A stretch of DNA of 64,000 nucleotides from Janthinobacterium sp. 17J80-10. GTDB taxonomy: Bacteria > Pseudomonadota > Gammaproteobacteria > Burkholderiales > Burkholderiaceae_D. Shown here piece after piece: positions 55,870 through 64,000 of the stretch. Both the position numbers and the translations under genes were made by a program. The stretch covers positions 806,001-870,000 of the forward strand of contig NZ_CP035311.1 in assembly GCF_004114795.1 (NCBI RefSeq), written 5' to 3'. Positions within the stretch are counted from its first letter, which is position 1. Every line of letters begins with the position of its first letter. The notes beneath the pieces were generated by a model that was not told the origin of the DNA, searched no databases, and saw only the letters and a list, made by a program, of their open reading frames with translations.

Positions 55870-56820
55870 TTAGTCTGCAAACAGCGACATCACCGAATCG
55901 CCCTTGGAAATGCGGCGGATCGTTTCAGCCAGCAATTCCGCGCAAGTCAGCTGGCGGATTTTCGGGCAAGCCTTGGCAGCGTCGGACAGCGGGATGGTAT
56001 CGGTGACCACCAGTTCGTCCAGGGACGATTCGGTGATGCGCTGGATCGCCGGGCCCGACAGCACCGGGTGGGTACAGTACGCCACGACCTTCTTGGCGCC
56101 GCGGTCCTTCAGGACTTCGGCAGCCTTGGTCAGCGTGCCGGCGGTATCGACCATGTCATCCATGATGACGCAGTTGCGGCCTTCGACTTCGCCGATGATG
56201 TTCATCACTTCGGAGACATTGGCTTTCGGACGGCGCTTGTCGATGATCGCCAGGTCGCAGTTCAGGCGCTTGGCCAGCGCGCGGGCGCGCACCACGCCGC
56301 CAACGTCGGGCGAGACCACCAGCAGGTCGTCATATTTCTTGTTGACGAGGTCGCCCAGCAGCACCGGCGAAGCATAGATATTGTCGACCGGGATATCGAA
56401 GAAGCCCTGGATCTGGTCGGCGTGCAAGTCCATGATCAGCACGCGGTCGACGCCGGCTTCCTGCAGCATGTTGGCGACTACCTTGGCGGAAATCGCCACG
56501 CGGGCCGACCGCGGACGGCGGTCCTGGCGCGCGTAGCCGTAATAGGGGATGGCGGCGGTGATGCGGCCGGCCGAGGCGCGCTTCAGGGCGTCGACCATCA
56601 ACATGACTTCCATCAGGTTGTCATTCGTCGGCGCGCAGGTCGACTGCAGCACAAACACATCCTTGCCGCGCACGTTTTCATTGATTTCAACAACCACTTC
56701 GCCGTCGGAAAAGCGCGAAATCAGGGCTTTGCCCAGTGGAATGCCGAGTTGTTTGGTGACCCCGATAGCCAAGTCCGGATTTGCGTTGCCGGTAAAAACC
56801 ATCAGGTTTTCGAGTGCCAT
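55870..56820 (-). CDS. prs: Ribose-phosphate pyrophosphokinase
   Basis: Makes PRPP from ribose 5-phosphate and ATP, 316 residues. [21 protein letters not shown], the ATP-site RQDRR, the catalytic KRR in [14 protein letters not shown], and the PRPP loop [13 protein letters not shown] are intact. Class I form by length. Between tRNA-Gln and rplY, co-directional. Confidence 0.98.
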   Translation of the reverse strand: MALENLMVFTGNANPDLAIGVTKQLGIPLGKALISRFSDGEVVVEINENVRGKDVFVLQSTCAPTNDNLMEVMLMVDALKRASAGRITAAIPYYGYARQDRRPRSARVAISAKVVANMLQEAGVDRVLIMDLHADQIQGFFDIPVDNIYASPVLLGDLVNKKYDDLLVVSPDVGGVVRARALAKRLNCDLAIIDKRRPKANVSEVMNIIGEVEGRNCVIMDDMVDTAGTLTKAAEVLKDRGAKKVVAYCTHPVLSGPAIQRITESSLDELVVTDTIPLSDAAKACPKIRQLTCAELLAETIRRISKGDSVMSLFAD

Positions 56821-56851
56821 GAGATCCCCAAAATGAATGCGTTAAAAGCTT

Positions 56852-56896
56852 AAAAAGCCGCCAAAACAGACTGGTTAGTCTTGCGTTGGCGGCTTT
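56852..56896 (-). terminator. Terminator-like hairpin between tRNA-Gln and prs
   Basis: On the minus strand AAAGCCGCCAA and TTGGCGGCTTT form an 11-bp perfect stem enclosing a smaller AGACT/AGTCT hairpin, followed by TT. It probably ends the tRNA transcript. Confidence 0.75.
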
Positions 56897-56931
56897 GTTA
56901 TCGATGTAGCTTCTTGTTTACTAATGTTTAT

Positions 56932-57008
56932 TGGCAGGGGAACAAGGATTCGAACCTTGGTATGCTGGAATCAAAATCCAGTGCCTTAACCAGCTTGGCG
57001 ATTCCCCT
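56932..57008 (-). tRNA. tRNA-Gln (anticodon UUG)
   Basis: A 77-nt cloverleaf on the minus strand with encoded CCA. Acceptor arms AGGGGAA (57008-57002) and TTCCCCT pair perfectly; the anticodon stem CTGGA/TCCAG encloses TTTTGAT with anticodon TTG at 56974-56972; the T arm is CAAGG-TTCGAAT-CCTTG. G73 precedes CCA, as usual for tRNA-Gln. Positioned between ispE and prs. Confidence 0.96.
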
Positions 57009-57091
57009 ACACGACCGGTTGTCTGCCGTTGCAATCGTGCCGCTGGGGCATCGCTTGCAACGTCAAACGAATCTGGTGGTAACGACTTCTA

Positions 57092-57946
57092 TTATATATC
57101 TGCAAGCGGGTGTTTTGCTATGGCCCGTGCTTTCCATGCCTTCCAGTGCGCTGGTACTGCTTTGAGTACCAGGTCGGCATCTGGTTCATGCGCAAAAAAA
57201 CAAAACACGCACGCGCCTGATCCCGTCATTCTCGCATCGCCGTATTGTCGTAGCCAAATTATGGCTTCGGCGACTTCCGGAAACAGCTTGGCAGCTACTG
57301 CTTGCAAGTCGTTTTTTCCAAAGCCAACAGGGCTAGTGGAAAAGTCCGTTATTGTGACGGCTTTCGTGTTCCTTGTCAATTCTTTTGCAGAAAATATGGC
57401 TTGGGTCGGGACCGAGACGCCTGGTTCTATCACGACATACCAGCCGTCCGGGGTGACGACCTGGGTCAATTCTTCGCCGACGCCGGCGGCGAAGGCAGTG
57501 CGACCGAAAATAAAAAATGGCACGTCGGCCCCCAGTTGCAGGCCCAGATCCATCAATTGTTGCCGGTCGAGGCCGGCTTGCCACAGGCGGTTCAGGGCGA
57601 GCAGGGCGGTGGCGGCGTCAGAGGAGCCGCCGCCCAGGCCGCCGCCCATCGGCAGCCGTTTTTCGATGGCGATATTGGCGCCCGGCCGCGCACCTTCCGG
57701 CAGGGTGGCTTGCAGCAATCGGGCGGCGCGCACGATCAGGTCGTCTTCTGCTGCGACACCGGGCACCTCGGTGGTGCGACAGATGACAGCATCATCGCGC
57801 GTTTCGAAATGCAGCAAGTCGCCATGGTCGAGCAACTGGAATACCGTTTGCAGCAGGTGGTATCCATCGGCGCGGCGGCCGGTGACATGCAGGAACAGGT
57901 TCAGCTTGGCCGGAGCCAGGCAATTCTTCAAGGTGCGGGAGGACAT
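57092..57946 (-). CDS. ispE: 4-diphosphocytidyl-2-C-methyl-D-erythritol kinase
   Basis: GHMP-family kinase of the MEP isoprenoid pathway, 284 residues. [19 protein letters not shown] near the start, ATP-binding loop [14 protein letters not shown] and the late [12 protein letters not shown] motif are all present. Between lolB and tRNA-Gln, the usual order. Confidence 0.96.
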   Translation of the reverse strand: MSSRTLKNCLAPAKLNLFLHVTGRRADGYHLLQTVFQLLDHGDLLHFETRDDAVICRTTEVPGVAAEDDLIVRAARLLQATLPEGARPGANIAIEKRLPMGGGLGGGSSDAATALLALNRLWQAGLDRQQLMDLGLQLGADVPFFIFGRTAFAAGVGEELTQVVTPDGWYVVIEPGVSVPTQAIFSAKELTRNTKAVTITDFSTSPVGFGKNDLQAVAAKLFPEVAEAIIWLRQYGDARMTGSGACVFCFFAHEPDADLVLKAVPAHWKAWKARAIAKHPLADI

Positions 57947-57960
57947 GAGGCTTACGAGGC

Positions 57961-58581
57961 TTAATTGGCTTGCCAGTGATCGATGACGATGCGCAGGCTG
58001 ACCGGGCCGGCTTCCTGCGTCTGGCGCGCCAGGTCGATGCGGCGCGGACGCGCGGTGGCGTCGCGATTGTCTTGTTGCCAGCTGGCATAAACGATATGCC
58101 AGCCATCCGGCGTGGTGACGGTGCTGCCGGATGCCGGTGGCGCGATCCAGCGCTGGCCCCGGGCATCCTGCGCAAAGCCTTGCAGCCAGGTGCGCAAGCC
58201 GGCGACCGGCAGCGGCCAGCCGAGCGCGGTTTGCGCCAGGGCATCCGCATCGGGCGCTGCCTGGGGCGGCTGGCCGGCCTGGGTCAGCGTGGCGCTGCCG
58301 GGCTGGACTTCGATGACGGCCAGGGTCTGGCCGAGCGGGGAGAGCAGGGTGACGAGGGTGCGTTGCGGCGTTTGCGACCAGGAAAAGCTGCCGTGCAGCG
58401 CTTCATCGGTGTTGCCGCGACGGTACTGTACCGAGAGCCTGCCGGCCAGTTCGATCGCTTCGGCATAGGGGCGCTGCAGTTGCGCGCCAGTCACAGAGGC
58501 AGCGTCCGGCGGCGGGGACAGCGCGGCGCAGCCGGCCAGCAGCCAGCCGAGCGCCGCGGCGCAGGCGAGGCGCCGATTCAT
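57961..58581 (-). CDS. lolB: Outer-membrane lipoprotein receptor LolB
   Basis: Accepts lipoproteins from LolA and inserts them in the outer membrane, 206 residues. From the ATG at 58581 a lipoprotein signal ends at Cys in WLLAGCAAL. The mature part has [19 protein letters not shown] and [11 protein letters not shown] segments, and a final [12 protein letters not shown] strand. Its ATG overlaps the stop of the TPR gene (ATGA). Confidence 0.92.
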   Translation of the reverse strand: MNRRLACAAALGWLLAGCAALSPPPDAASVTGAQLQRPYAEAIELAGRLSVQYRRGNTDEALHGSFSWSQTPQRTLVTLLSPLGQTLAVIEVQPGSATLTQAGQPPQAAPDADALAQTALGWPLPVAGLRTWLQGFAQDARGQRWIAPPASGSTVTTPDGWHIVYASWQQDNRDATARPRRIDLARQTQEAGPVSLRIVIDHWQAN

Positions 58582-60380
58582 GGCTGGACCTGCAGCCGCA
58601 GCAAGGTGTTTTTCAGGGTGTCGTTTTGCGGGTCTTTCTCGCGCGCTTCGCGCCAGAATTTTTGCGCTTCGGCCTTCTGGCCTTTGGCCCACAGCACTTC
58701 GCCAAGGTGTACCGCGATTTCAGTGTCGGGGCGCAGTGCGAAGGCGCGTCGCAGTATCTCCTCGGCTTCCTTCAGGCGCCCCAGGCGGAATTGCACCCAG
58801 CCCATGCTGTCCATGATGAAAGGGTCTTCCGGCGCCAGTTCGAGCGCCTTGCTGATGAGCGCGAAGGCTTCCGGCAAGCGCATGTTGCGGTCGGCCAGCG
58901 AATAGCCCAGGGCATTGTAGGCATGCTGGTTCTTGGGGGCCAGCACGATCACCTTGCGCAGGTCCTTTTCCATGCGGTCGATCTGGTTGGCCTTTTCCGC
59001 CAGCATGGCGTGGTCATACAGCAGGTCGACATTGTCGGGATGGCGCCTGAGGCCGCTGTCGAGCACGGCGAGCGCGTCCGGCAGGCGGCCGGCGTCGCGC
59101 AGCATCTGCGATTCGGCGATCAGCACCTGGATTTGCTCGCGTTCTTCCTGCGGCGACAGGTCGAGCAAGACCTTGCGCGCGCCGACCAGGTCGCCGCGTT
59201 TGGCCAGCAATTGCGCGCGGCGGATCTGCGCGCCGATATAGGCTTCGCCGGGATCGATCTGCGACAGCCACCGCAGCGCCGCCTCGGTATCCTTGCGTTC
59301 CTCTGCCAGTTGCGACAGCAGCATCAGGGCCTGGCTGGGATCGCGCTCGGCATCGGGCTGGGCTGCCAGCAACTCAAGGTAACTGCCCAGGTATTTTTCG
59401 GCAGCGGGATTGTCTCGGGTCTGCGCCGACAGCACGCCCAGCGCGTACAGCGTGGTCAGGTCTTTCGGGTTGTACTGCAGGAGCAGTTCGAACTGGCTGC
59501 GCGCGTCGCCATACTGCTTTTGCTCGACCAGCAGGCGCGCCAGCGCCAGCCGGGCTTCGCGTGCCTTTGGATAGGTGGCCAGGTAAGCACTGAGCGACTG
59601 GCTGGCTTCAGCCTTGTCGGCGCTGACTTGCGCCACTGTCAGGACGGCCAGTTCCGACTCGGGTTGGGCCGCCTGTGCCGCCAGCGCTTCCTGGCGCGCG
59701 CGGGGATAGTCGCCCACCGCCAGCGCGCCTTGCGCCAGCACCAGGCGGGTTTCCGGCGTCGCCAGGTAGGGTTCCAGGACCTGTTGCAGCAGGGCGAAGC
59801 CGGCAGGCTTGTCCTTGGCGCGGGCCAGCAGGCGCTGGATCTGGAACATCAGCATGGTGCGCGAAGAATCGGGAATGTCTTTGAGCCTTTGCGAAAAGAC
59901 TGGTCCGGCTTCGGCTAGGTTATCCGAGAGCATCACGAAGCCGAGAAAATACTGCGTGGCCTGCTCCGACTCCGGCGCCAGCGTGCGCCAGACGCGAATT
60001 GCCGCCAGGGCTTCGTCGTGCCGCTTGCCGGAGAGGGCAATTTCCATGGCGCGCTGCGCCAGGCGCGGGTCGCGGGTCTGCTGCGCCAGCGCCATGCTGG
60101 CAATGTAGGCGGTTTTCCAGTCGCCGCGCTGGGAGGCAATTTCTGCCGTCAGCAGTTTGTACAGGATATCGGGGCTCAGGGCCACCGGCGGCAATGATTC
60201 GGCCGACGCAGCCTGCCCGGCTTGCAGCATCCGCCGCAATTGCGCGGGCGTGGCCGTGTGCTGACGCGATGGCGATGCCAGCGTTTCCGTCTTTTCCGGC
60301 GGCGCCGGGGGCGGCGCCGTCACGGAGGCGCAGGCCGCCAGCAGCAGCGACAGCGTTACAATGGCGGGAGCGTTTTTCAA
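58578..60380 (-). CDS. TPR-repeat lipoprotein
   Basis: Outer-membrane or periplasmic lipoprotein of 600 residues with lipobox LAAC near residue 17, a Pro-rich spacer to about 45 and more than ten tetratricopeptide-like helices. The clearest repeats are in the last third (HAYNALGYSLADRNMRLPEA, SMGWVQFRLGRLKEAEEILR). It scaffolds an unknown complex. Coupled to lolB and co-directional with ispE, so it may link to lipoprotein or envelope biogenesis. Confidence 0.9.
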   Translation of the reverse strand: MKNAPAIVTLSLLLAACASVTAPPPAPPEKTETLASPSRQHTATPAQLRRMLQAGQAASAESLPPVALSPDILYKLLTAEIASQRGDWKTAYIASMALAQQTRDPRLAQRAMEIALSGKRHDEALAAIRVWRTLAPESEQATQYFLGFVMLSDNLAEAGPVFSQRLKDIPDSSRTMLMFQIQRLLARAKDKPAGFALLQQVLEPYLATPETRLVLAQGALAVGDYPRARQEALAAQAAQPESELAVLTVAQVSADKAEASQSLSAYLATYPKAREARLALARLLVEQKQYGDARSQFELLLQYNPKDLTTLYALGVLSAQTRDNPAAEKYLGSYLELLAAQPDAERDPSQALMLLSQLAEERKDTEAALRWLSQIDPGEAYIGAQIRRAQLLAKRGDLVGARKVLLDLSPQEEREQIQVLIAESQMLRDAGRLPDALAVLDSGLRRHPDNVDLLYDHAMLAEKANQIDRMEKDLRKVIVLAPKNQHAYNALGYSLADRNMRLPEAFALISKALELAPEDPFIMDSMGWVQFRLGRLKEAEEILRRAFALRPDTEIAVHLGEVLWAKGQKAEAQKFWREAREKDPQNDTLKNTLLRLQVQP

Positions 60381-60521
60381 GAAGAGATCCTGTCAAAAAG
60401 GGCTGAATTGCATTCTACGCCCAACCGGTGCCGTTTGCGCATTTGCGGACCTGGCTCTTGAATACCTTCATACAGTTGCCGTTTCACGTTTTATCGCGTT
60501 TCAAAGGGACCACGATTTTTC

Positions 60522-61343
60522 ATGCCTGAATTGCCAGAAGTTGAAGTGACCCGGCGCGGCGTCGCGCCGCATGTGGAGGGTAAGGAGGTCAGCGGCGTCG
60601 TGCTGCGCCATAGCGGCTTGCGCTGGCCATTTCCGCCGGAACTCGAGCGCCTGCTGGCCGGCCGCACGGTGCGCGCCACCGGCCGGCGCGGCAAATACCT
60701 GTTGTTGCGTTTCGATCATGGCACGCTGATCATCCATCTTGGCATGTCCGGCCACATCCGCATCTTGCCGGCGGCAACCCCGCCGCAAAAACATGACCAT
60801 GTCGATTTGGTGCTGGGCGACCAGGCGCTGCGCCTGACCGATCCGCGCCGATTCGGCGCCGTGCTCTGGCATGGCGCCGATGAGGGGGCAGTGGAAGAGC
60901 ACATCCTGTTGCGCCACCTCGGCGTTGAACCGCTGGAGCCGGCATTTACGGCCGAATTGCTGCACCGTGTGACGCGCGGGCGCAACGCGCCAATCAAGCA
61001 GCTGTTGCTGGCTGGCAACGTTGTCGTTGGCGTCGGCAATATTTATGCATCCGAAAGTTTGTTCAAGGCCCGCATTCATCCGAAGACGGCGGCAGGGCGC
61101 ATCAGCCTGGCGCGCTATACTTTGCTGGCCGCGGCAATCCGCGAAACACTGGCGGCCGCCATAGTGCAGGGCGGCAGCAGCCTGCGCGATTTCATCAACG
61201 TCAATGGCCAGTCGGGTTACTTCCAGCAGAGCTATTTTGTCTACAATCGCACCGGCCAGCCATGCCGCATCTGCGGCAAGCCGGTGCGCCAGATCCAGCA
61301 AGGGCAGCGCTCGACCTTTTACTGCGCAAATTGTCAAAAATGA
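60522..61343 (+). CDS. mutM: Formamidopyrimidine-DNA glycosylase
   Basis: Removes 8-oxoguanine from DNA, 273 residues. The N-terminal Pro-Glu nucleophile ([13 protein letters not shown]), Lys in GKYLL, NIYASE helix, and zinc finger [20 protein letters not shown] with CANC are intact. Divergent from the TPR gene. The window ends with mutY, its partner in the oxidised-guanine repair system. Confidence 0.97.
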   Translation: MPELPEVEVTRRGVAPHVEGKEVSGVVLRHSGLRWPFPPELERLLAGRTVRATGRRGKYLLLRFDHGTLIIHLGMSGHIRILPAATPPQKHDHVDLVLGDQALRLTDPRRFGAVLWHGADEGAVEEHILLRHLGVEPLEPAFTAELLHRVTRGRNAPIKQLLLAGNVVVGVGNIYASESLFKARIHPKTAAGRISLARYTLLAAAIRETLAAAIVQGGSSLRDFINVNGQSGYFQQSYFVYNRTGQPCRICGKPVRQIQQGQRSTFYCANCQK

Positions 61344-61391
61344 GTGTCGATGCTAGTGTAGCGAGACAATAAGTAACATTCCGGGGAACGT

Positions 61392-63329
61392 TTGAGCCAT
61401 CTGATACAAAAATTTCAAGAATATAGCGGATGGCGCAACAGCGTCGTCGATGCGCTGACGCGCTATCAGGACTGGATCGTCGCCGCCGGCCTTTCCGATG
61501 CCGCCTGCGAACAGCGGCTGGCGCAGTTGAAAAACCGCCTGGCCGATGACAAGTTGTCGATCGCCTTCGTCGCTGAATTCTCTCGTGGCAAATCGGAACT
61601 GATCAATGCGATCTTTTTTGCCGACTACGGCCAGCGCATCCTGCCCTCGTCGGCCGGGCGCACGACCATGTGCCCGACCGAGCTTTTGTACGATGAAACC
61701 TTCCCGCCCTGCATCCGACTCTTGCCGATCGAAACGCGGGCCGAGGCTTTGTCGACATCGGACCTGAAGGAGCAGAACCAGGTCTGGACCGTGCTGCCGC
61801 TGGATATCCAGTCCGGCGAGGGCATGCTCGAAGCCTTCCGCCAGGTCAGCCTGTCCAAGCGCGTGCCGATCGAGGAGGCGCAGCGCTATGGCTTGTACGA
61901 CGAGAATGATCCGGAGCAGCAGCAGGCGCTCGGCGCGGACGGCGCGGTGGAAATCTCGCAATGGCGTCATGCCATCATCAATTTCCCCCACCCCTTGCTC
62001 AAGCAAGGCCTGATCATCATTGACACGCCTGGCCTGAATGCCATCGGCACCGAGCCGGAACTGACGCTGAACCTGATTCCCAATGCCCACGCAGTCCTGT
62101 TCATCCTTGCCGCCGATACCGGCGTGACCAAGAGCGACATCGATGTCTGGCGCAACCATATCGGCGGCGGCGCCGGCCGCCTGGCGGTGCTGAACAAGAT
62201 CGACAGCATGTGGGATGAATTGCGCTCGCCCGAAGAAGTCGAGCGGCAGATCGCGCAGCAGGTCAGTTCCGTGGCGCAGACCCTCGGCATTGCCGAAGAA
62301 CAGATTTTTCCCGTGTCGGCGCAAAAGGGATTGGTCGGCAAGATCAACCGCGATGCGCCCTTGCTGGCAAAAAGCCGGCTGATGAAGCTCGAGCAAGCCT
62401 TGTCGCAGGAATTGCTGCCGTCCCGGCAAAGCATCATCCGCGCCCAGTTGAGCAGCGAGATCCACGAACTCGGCAGCGCCCGCCAGACCTTGCTGGGCTC
62501 GCGCACCCGCAACGTGGTCGAGCAACTGGTCGAATTGAAGAGCTTGCGCGGCAAGAACCAGAACATCGTCAACCACATGATGAAGCGCATCGAGATGGAA
62601 AAGCGCGAGTTCGATACCAGCCTGGTCAAGCTGCAAAGCACGCGCTCGGTCTTTGCCCGATTGTCGGCCGATGTCTATACCCATCTCGGCATCGGCGTGC
62701 TCAAGCAGGAAGCGCGCAAGGCGGCCGGGTCGATGGAACAGAGCATGTTCTCGGCGGGCTTCCGCGAAGCGGTCAAGGGCTTCTTTGACGGAACCCGCGA
62801 CAACCTGTGGCAATCCGGGCACAAGATCGATGAAGTCGCTGAAATGATGACGGTGATGTACCGCAAGTTCTCCACCGAGCATGGCCTGGCGTTGACGACA
62901 CCGATGCCGTTTTCGCTGAAAAAATACCGGGAAGAACTCGACCATGTCGAGGCGGTCTATCACAAGCAGTTCGGCGCCGCGGCGCTCCTTACCACGCACC
63001 AGGCTGTCCTGATGCGCAAGTTTTTCGATTCCATCGCCTCGCGCGTCAAGCATATCTTCTTGCAAGCCAATCGTGATGTCGAAGCCTGGTTCAAGGTGGT
63101 AATGGCGCCGCTGGATGCGCAAATCCGCGAACACAAGCTGCAATTGAAGCAGCGGCAGAAATCGGTGGAACGGATTTTCGAAGCCACCGACAGCCTGGAA
63201 GAAAAAATCACCTCCTTCGAGCAGATGCAGGCGGAACTGGAAGCGCAGATGCAAGACCTGCACGCGCTGGAAGCGGCGCTGGCGCAGGCGATCGCGGCCG
63301 AGATGCCCGCGCTTAAGGCCGCCGCATAA
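61392..63329 (+). CDS. Dynamin-like large GTPase
   Basis: Large GTPase of 645 residues. A helical start (1-50) is followed by a GTPase domain with G1 AEFSRGKSELINAIF (about 61-75), a G2-like RTTMCPTE, G3 DTPGLNAIG and G4 NKID. The rest (about 330-645) is helical and coiled-coil, ending in a long Gln/Glu-rich coil, as in bacterial dynamins. No clear membrane helix. The start is a TTG at 61392 with GGGGAA upstream; no ATG lies near. It could remodel membranes or guard chromosome stability; its place between mutM and mutY is intriguing but not proof of a repair role. Confidence 0.88.
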   Translation: MSHLIQKFQEYSGWRNSVVDALTRYQDWIVAAGLSDAACEQRLAQLKNRLADDKLSIAFVAEFSRGKSELINAIFFADYGQRILPSSAGRTTMCPTELLYDETFPPCIRLLPIETRAEALSTSDLKEQNQVWTVLPLDIQSGEGMLEAFRQVSLSKRVPIEEAQRYGLYDENDPEQQQALGADGAVEISQWRHAIINFPHPLLKQGLIIIDTPGLNAIGTEPELTLNLIPNAHAVLFILAADTGVTKSDIDVWRNHIGGGAGRLAVLNKIDSMWDELRSPEEVERQIAQQVSSVAQTLGIAEEQIFPVSAQKGLVGKINRDAPLLAKSRLMKLEQALSQELLPSRQSIIRAQLSSEIHELGSARQTLLGSRTRNVVEQLVELKSLRGKNQNIVNHMMKRIEMEKREFDTSLVKLQSTRSVFARLSADVYTHLGIGVLKQEARKAAGSMEQSMFSAGFREAVKGFFDGTRDNLWQSGHKIDEVAEMMTVMYRKFSTEHGLALTTPMPFSLKKYREELDHVEAVYHKQFGAAALLTTHQAVLMRKFFDSIASRVKHIFLQANRDVEAWFKVVMAPLDAQIREHKLQLKQRQKSVERIFEATDSLEEKITSFEQMQAELEAQMQDLHALEAALAQAIAAEMPALKAAA

Positions 63330-63344
63330 AGTAAAGACGAAGCG

Positions 63345-64000
63345 ATGAAACGTGTTGTTGCAGCGCCGGCCGCAGTCGATGGCCGGCAATTTGCCGATCC
63401 TGCCTTTTCCGCGACCGTGATTGCCTGGCAAAAGCAGCATGGCCGCCATGCGCTGCCCTGGCAAAATACCCGCGACGCCTATCGCATCTGGCTTTCCGAA
63501 ATCATGCTGCAGCAAACCCAGGTGGCGGCGGTGATTCCGTATTACCTGCGCTTTCTTGCGCGCTTCCCGGATGTGGCCAGCCTGGCGGCGGCACCGGTCG
63601 AAGACGTCATGGCGCACTGGAGCGGCCTGGGATACTACACCAGGGCGCGCAACCTGCACCGCTGCGCGCAGCAGGTGGTTGATCTGCACGGCGGCGCATT
63701 CCCCGCCGATCCGGCCCTGCTGGAACAATTGCCCGGCATCGGCCGGTCGACGGCGGCGGCGATCGCGGCATTCTCCCACGGCGCGCGCGCGGCCATCCTC
63801 GACGGCAACGTCAAGCGGGTGTTCGCCCGGGTGTTCGGCATCGAGGGGTATCCCGGTGAAAAGAAGGTCGAGGATGCGCTGTGGCTGCGCGCCGAAGCGC
63901 TGCTGCCGCAAGCCGACATGGCATCGTATACCCAGGGCTTGATGGATCTCGGCGCCACCCTTTGCACGCGCAGCCGGCCGGCATGCCCGCGCTGCCCGCT
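63345..64000 (+). CDS. mutY: A/G-specific adenine glycosylase MutY (partial)
   Basis: Removes adenine opposite 8-oxoguanine. The first 218 codons are present. HALPWQNTRDAYRIWLSEIML holds the catalytic Glu, with QQTQV following; the helix-hairpin-helix LPGIGRSTAAAIAAF and catalytic Asp in ILDGNVKRVF follow. The iron-sulfur cysteine loop starts in ATLCTRSRPACPRCPL at the window edge. The C-terminal NUDIX-like domain lies beyond. 15 bp after the dynamin-like gene. Confidence 0.95.
   Translation, partial: MKRVVAAPAAVDGRQFADPAFSATVIAWQKQHGRHALPWQNTRDAYRIWLSEIMLQQTQVAAVIPYYLRFLARFPDVASLAAAPVEDVMAHWSGLGYYTRARNLHRCAQQVVDLHGGAFPADPALLEQLPGIGRSTAAAIAAFSHGARAAILDGNVKRVFARVFGIEGYPGEKKVEDALWLRAEALLPQADMASYTQGLMDLGATLCTRSRPACPRCP

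Noticed and set aside
61353-63911. Long open frame antisense to the dynamin-like gene and mutY
   Set aside because: Same reasoning: the opposite strand carries recognisable GTPase and glycosylase motifs, while this frame has none.

Overview
The window is chromosomal DNA of moderately high GC from a betaproteobacterium, most likely of the order Burkholderiales and probably the family Oxalobacteraceae. Support comes from the gene orders TPR-lolB-ispE-tRNA(Gln)-prs-rplY-pth-ychF, ftsY-ftsE-ftsX-rpoH and coxB-ctaD-ctaG-coxC-surf1-ctaA-ctaB-sco, together with DUF2970 and DUF2909 proteins typical of this group. No species can be named. There are no rRNA genes, no CRISPR array and no intact mobile element.

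Layout. 1-4.9 kb: a P-type cation ATPase cut by the window edge, divergent from copA-cueR with a textbook CueR promoter. 4.9-11.5 kb: a co-oriented signalling block made of a hybrid histidine kinase with HPt domain and two HD-GYP response regulators, then the copper chaperone gene copZ with a second CueR promoter. 11.5-13.8 kb: the alkylation-repair pair ada-alkB and a DUF1810 gene. 13.8-15.9 kb: a less gene-dense stretch with a cold-shock gene, two small unknown genes, a candidate small-RNA region and an HPP-family pseudogene. 15.9-21.4 kb: hisC, a 2OG-Fe(II) dioxygenase, an oxidoreductase/LysR divergent pair, a DMT-type transporter, a thioredoxin-like protein and a patatin-like phospholipase preceded by a 33-codon remnant of folE2. 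21.5-23.3 kb: an ECF sigma factor, a Tat-exported ferritin-like protein and a cytochrome c in one direction. 23.5-31.3 kb: small unknown proteins, a fatty-acid desaturase, a QseBC-like two-component pair, a GGDEF/EAL protein and a di-iron ferritin-like protein.

31.3-43.6 kb is centred on the aa3/caa3-type cytochrome c oxidase locus: PCu(A)C copper chaperone, TrmL, a ComF-like protein, a BioC-like methyltransferase, then coxB, ctaD, a 35-residue membrane protein, ctaG, a DUF2970 protein, coxC, SURF1, an Sco-like protein, heme A synthase, heme O synthase and Sco1. CopA, CopZ and CueR (cytosolic copper control) and PCu(A)C, CtaG and Sco (copper delivery to the oxidase) give the window a copper theme.

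43.6-64 kb is housekeeping: rpoH (behind a perfect CIRCE operator), ftsX-ftsE-ftsY, two M16 peptidases (one catalytic, one not), rsmD, coaD, ferredoxin, a MOSC protein, ychF, a small lipoprotein, pth, rplY, prs, tRNA-Gln, ispE, lolB, a TPR lipoprotein, mutM, a dynamin-like GTPase and the start of mutY. I found no clear new defence or mobile system. The best leads are regulatory (CIRCE at rpoH, a PmrA/QseB-type box leading into an unannotated transcript, a repeat-containing RNA candidate near 14.4 kb) and evolutionary (folE2 and HPP remnants).
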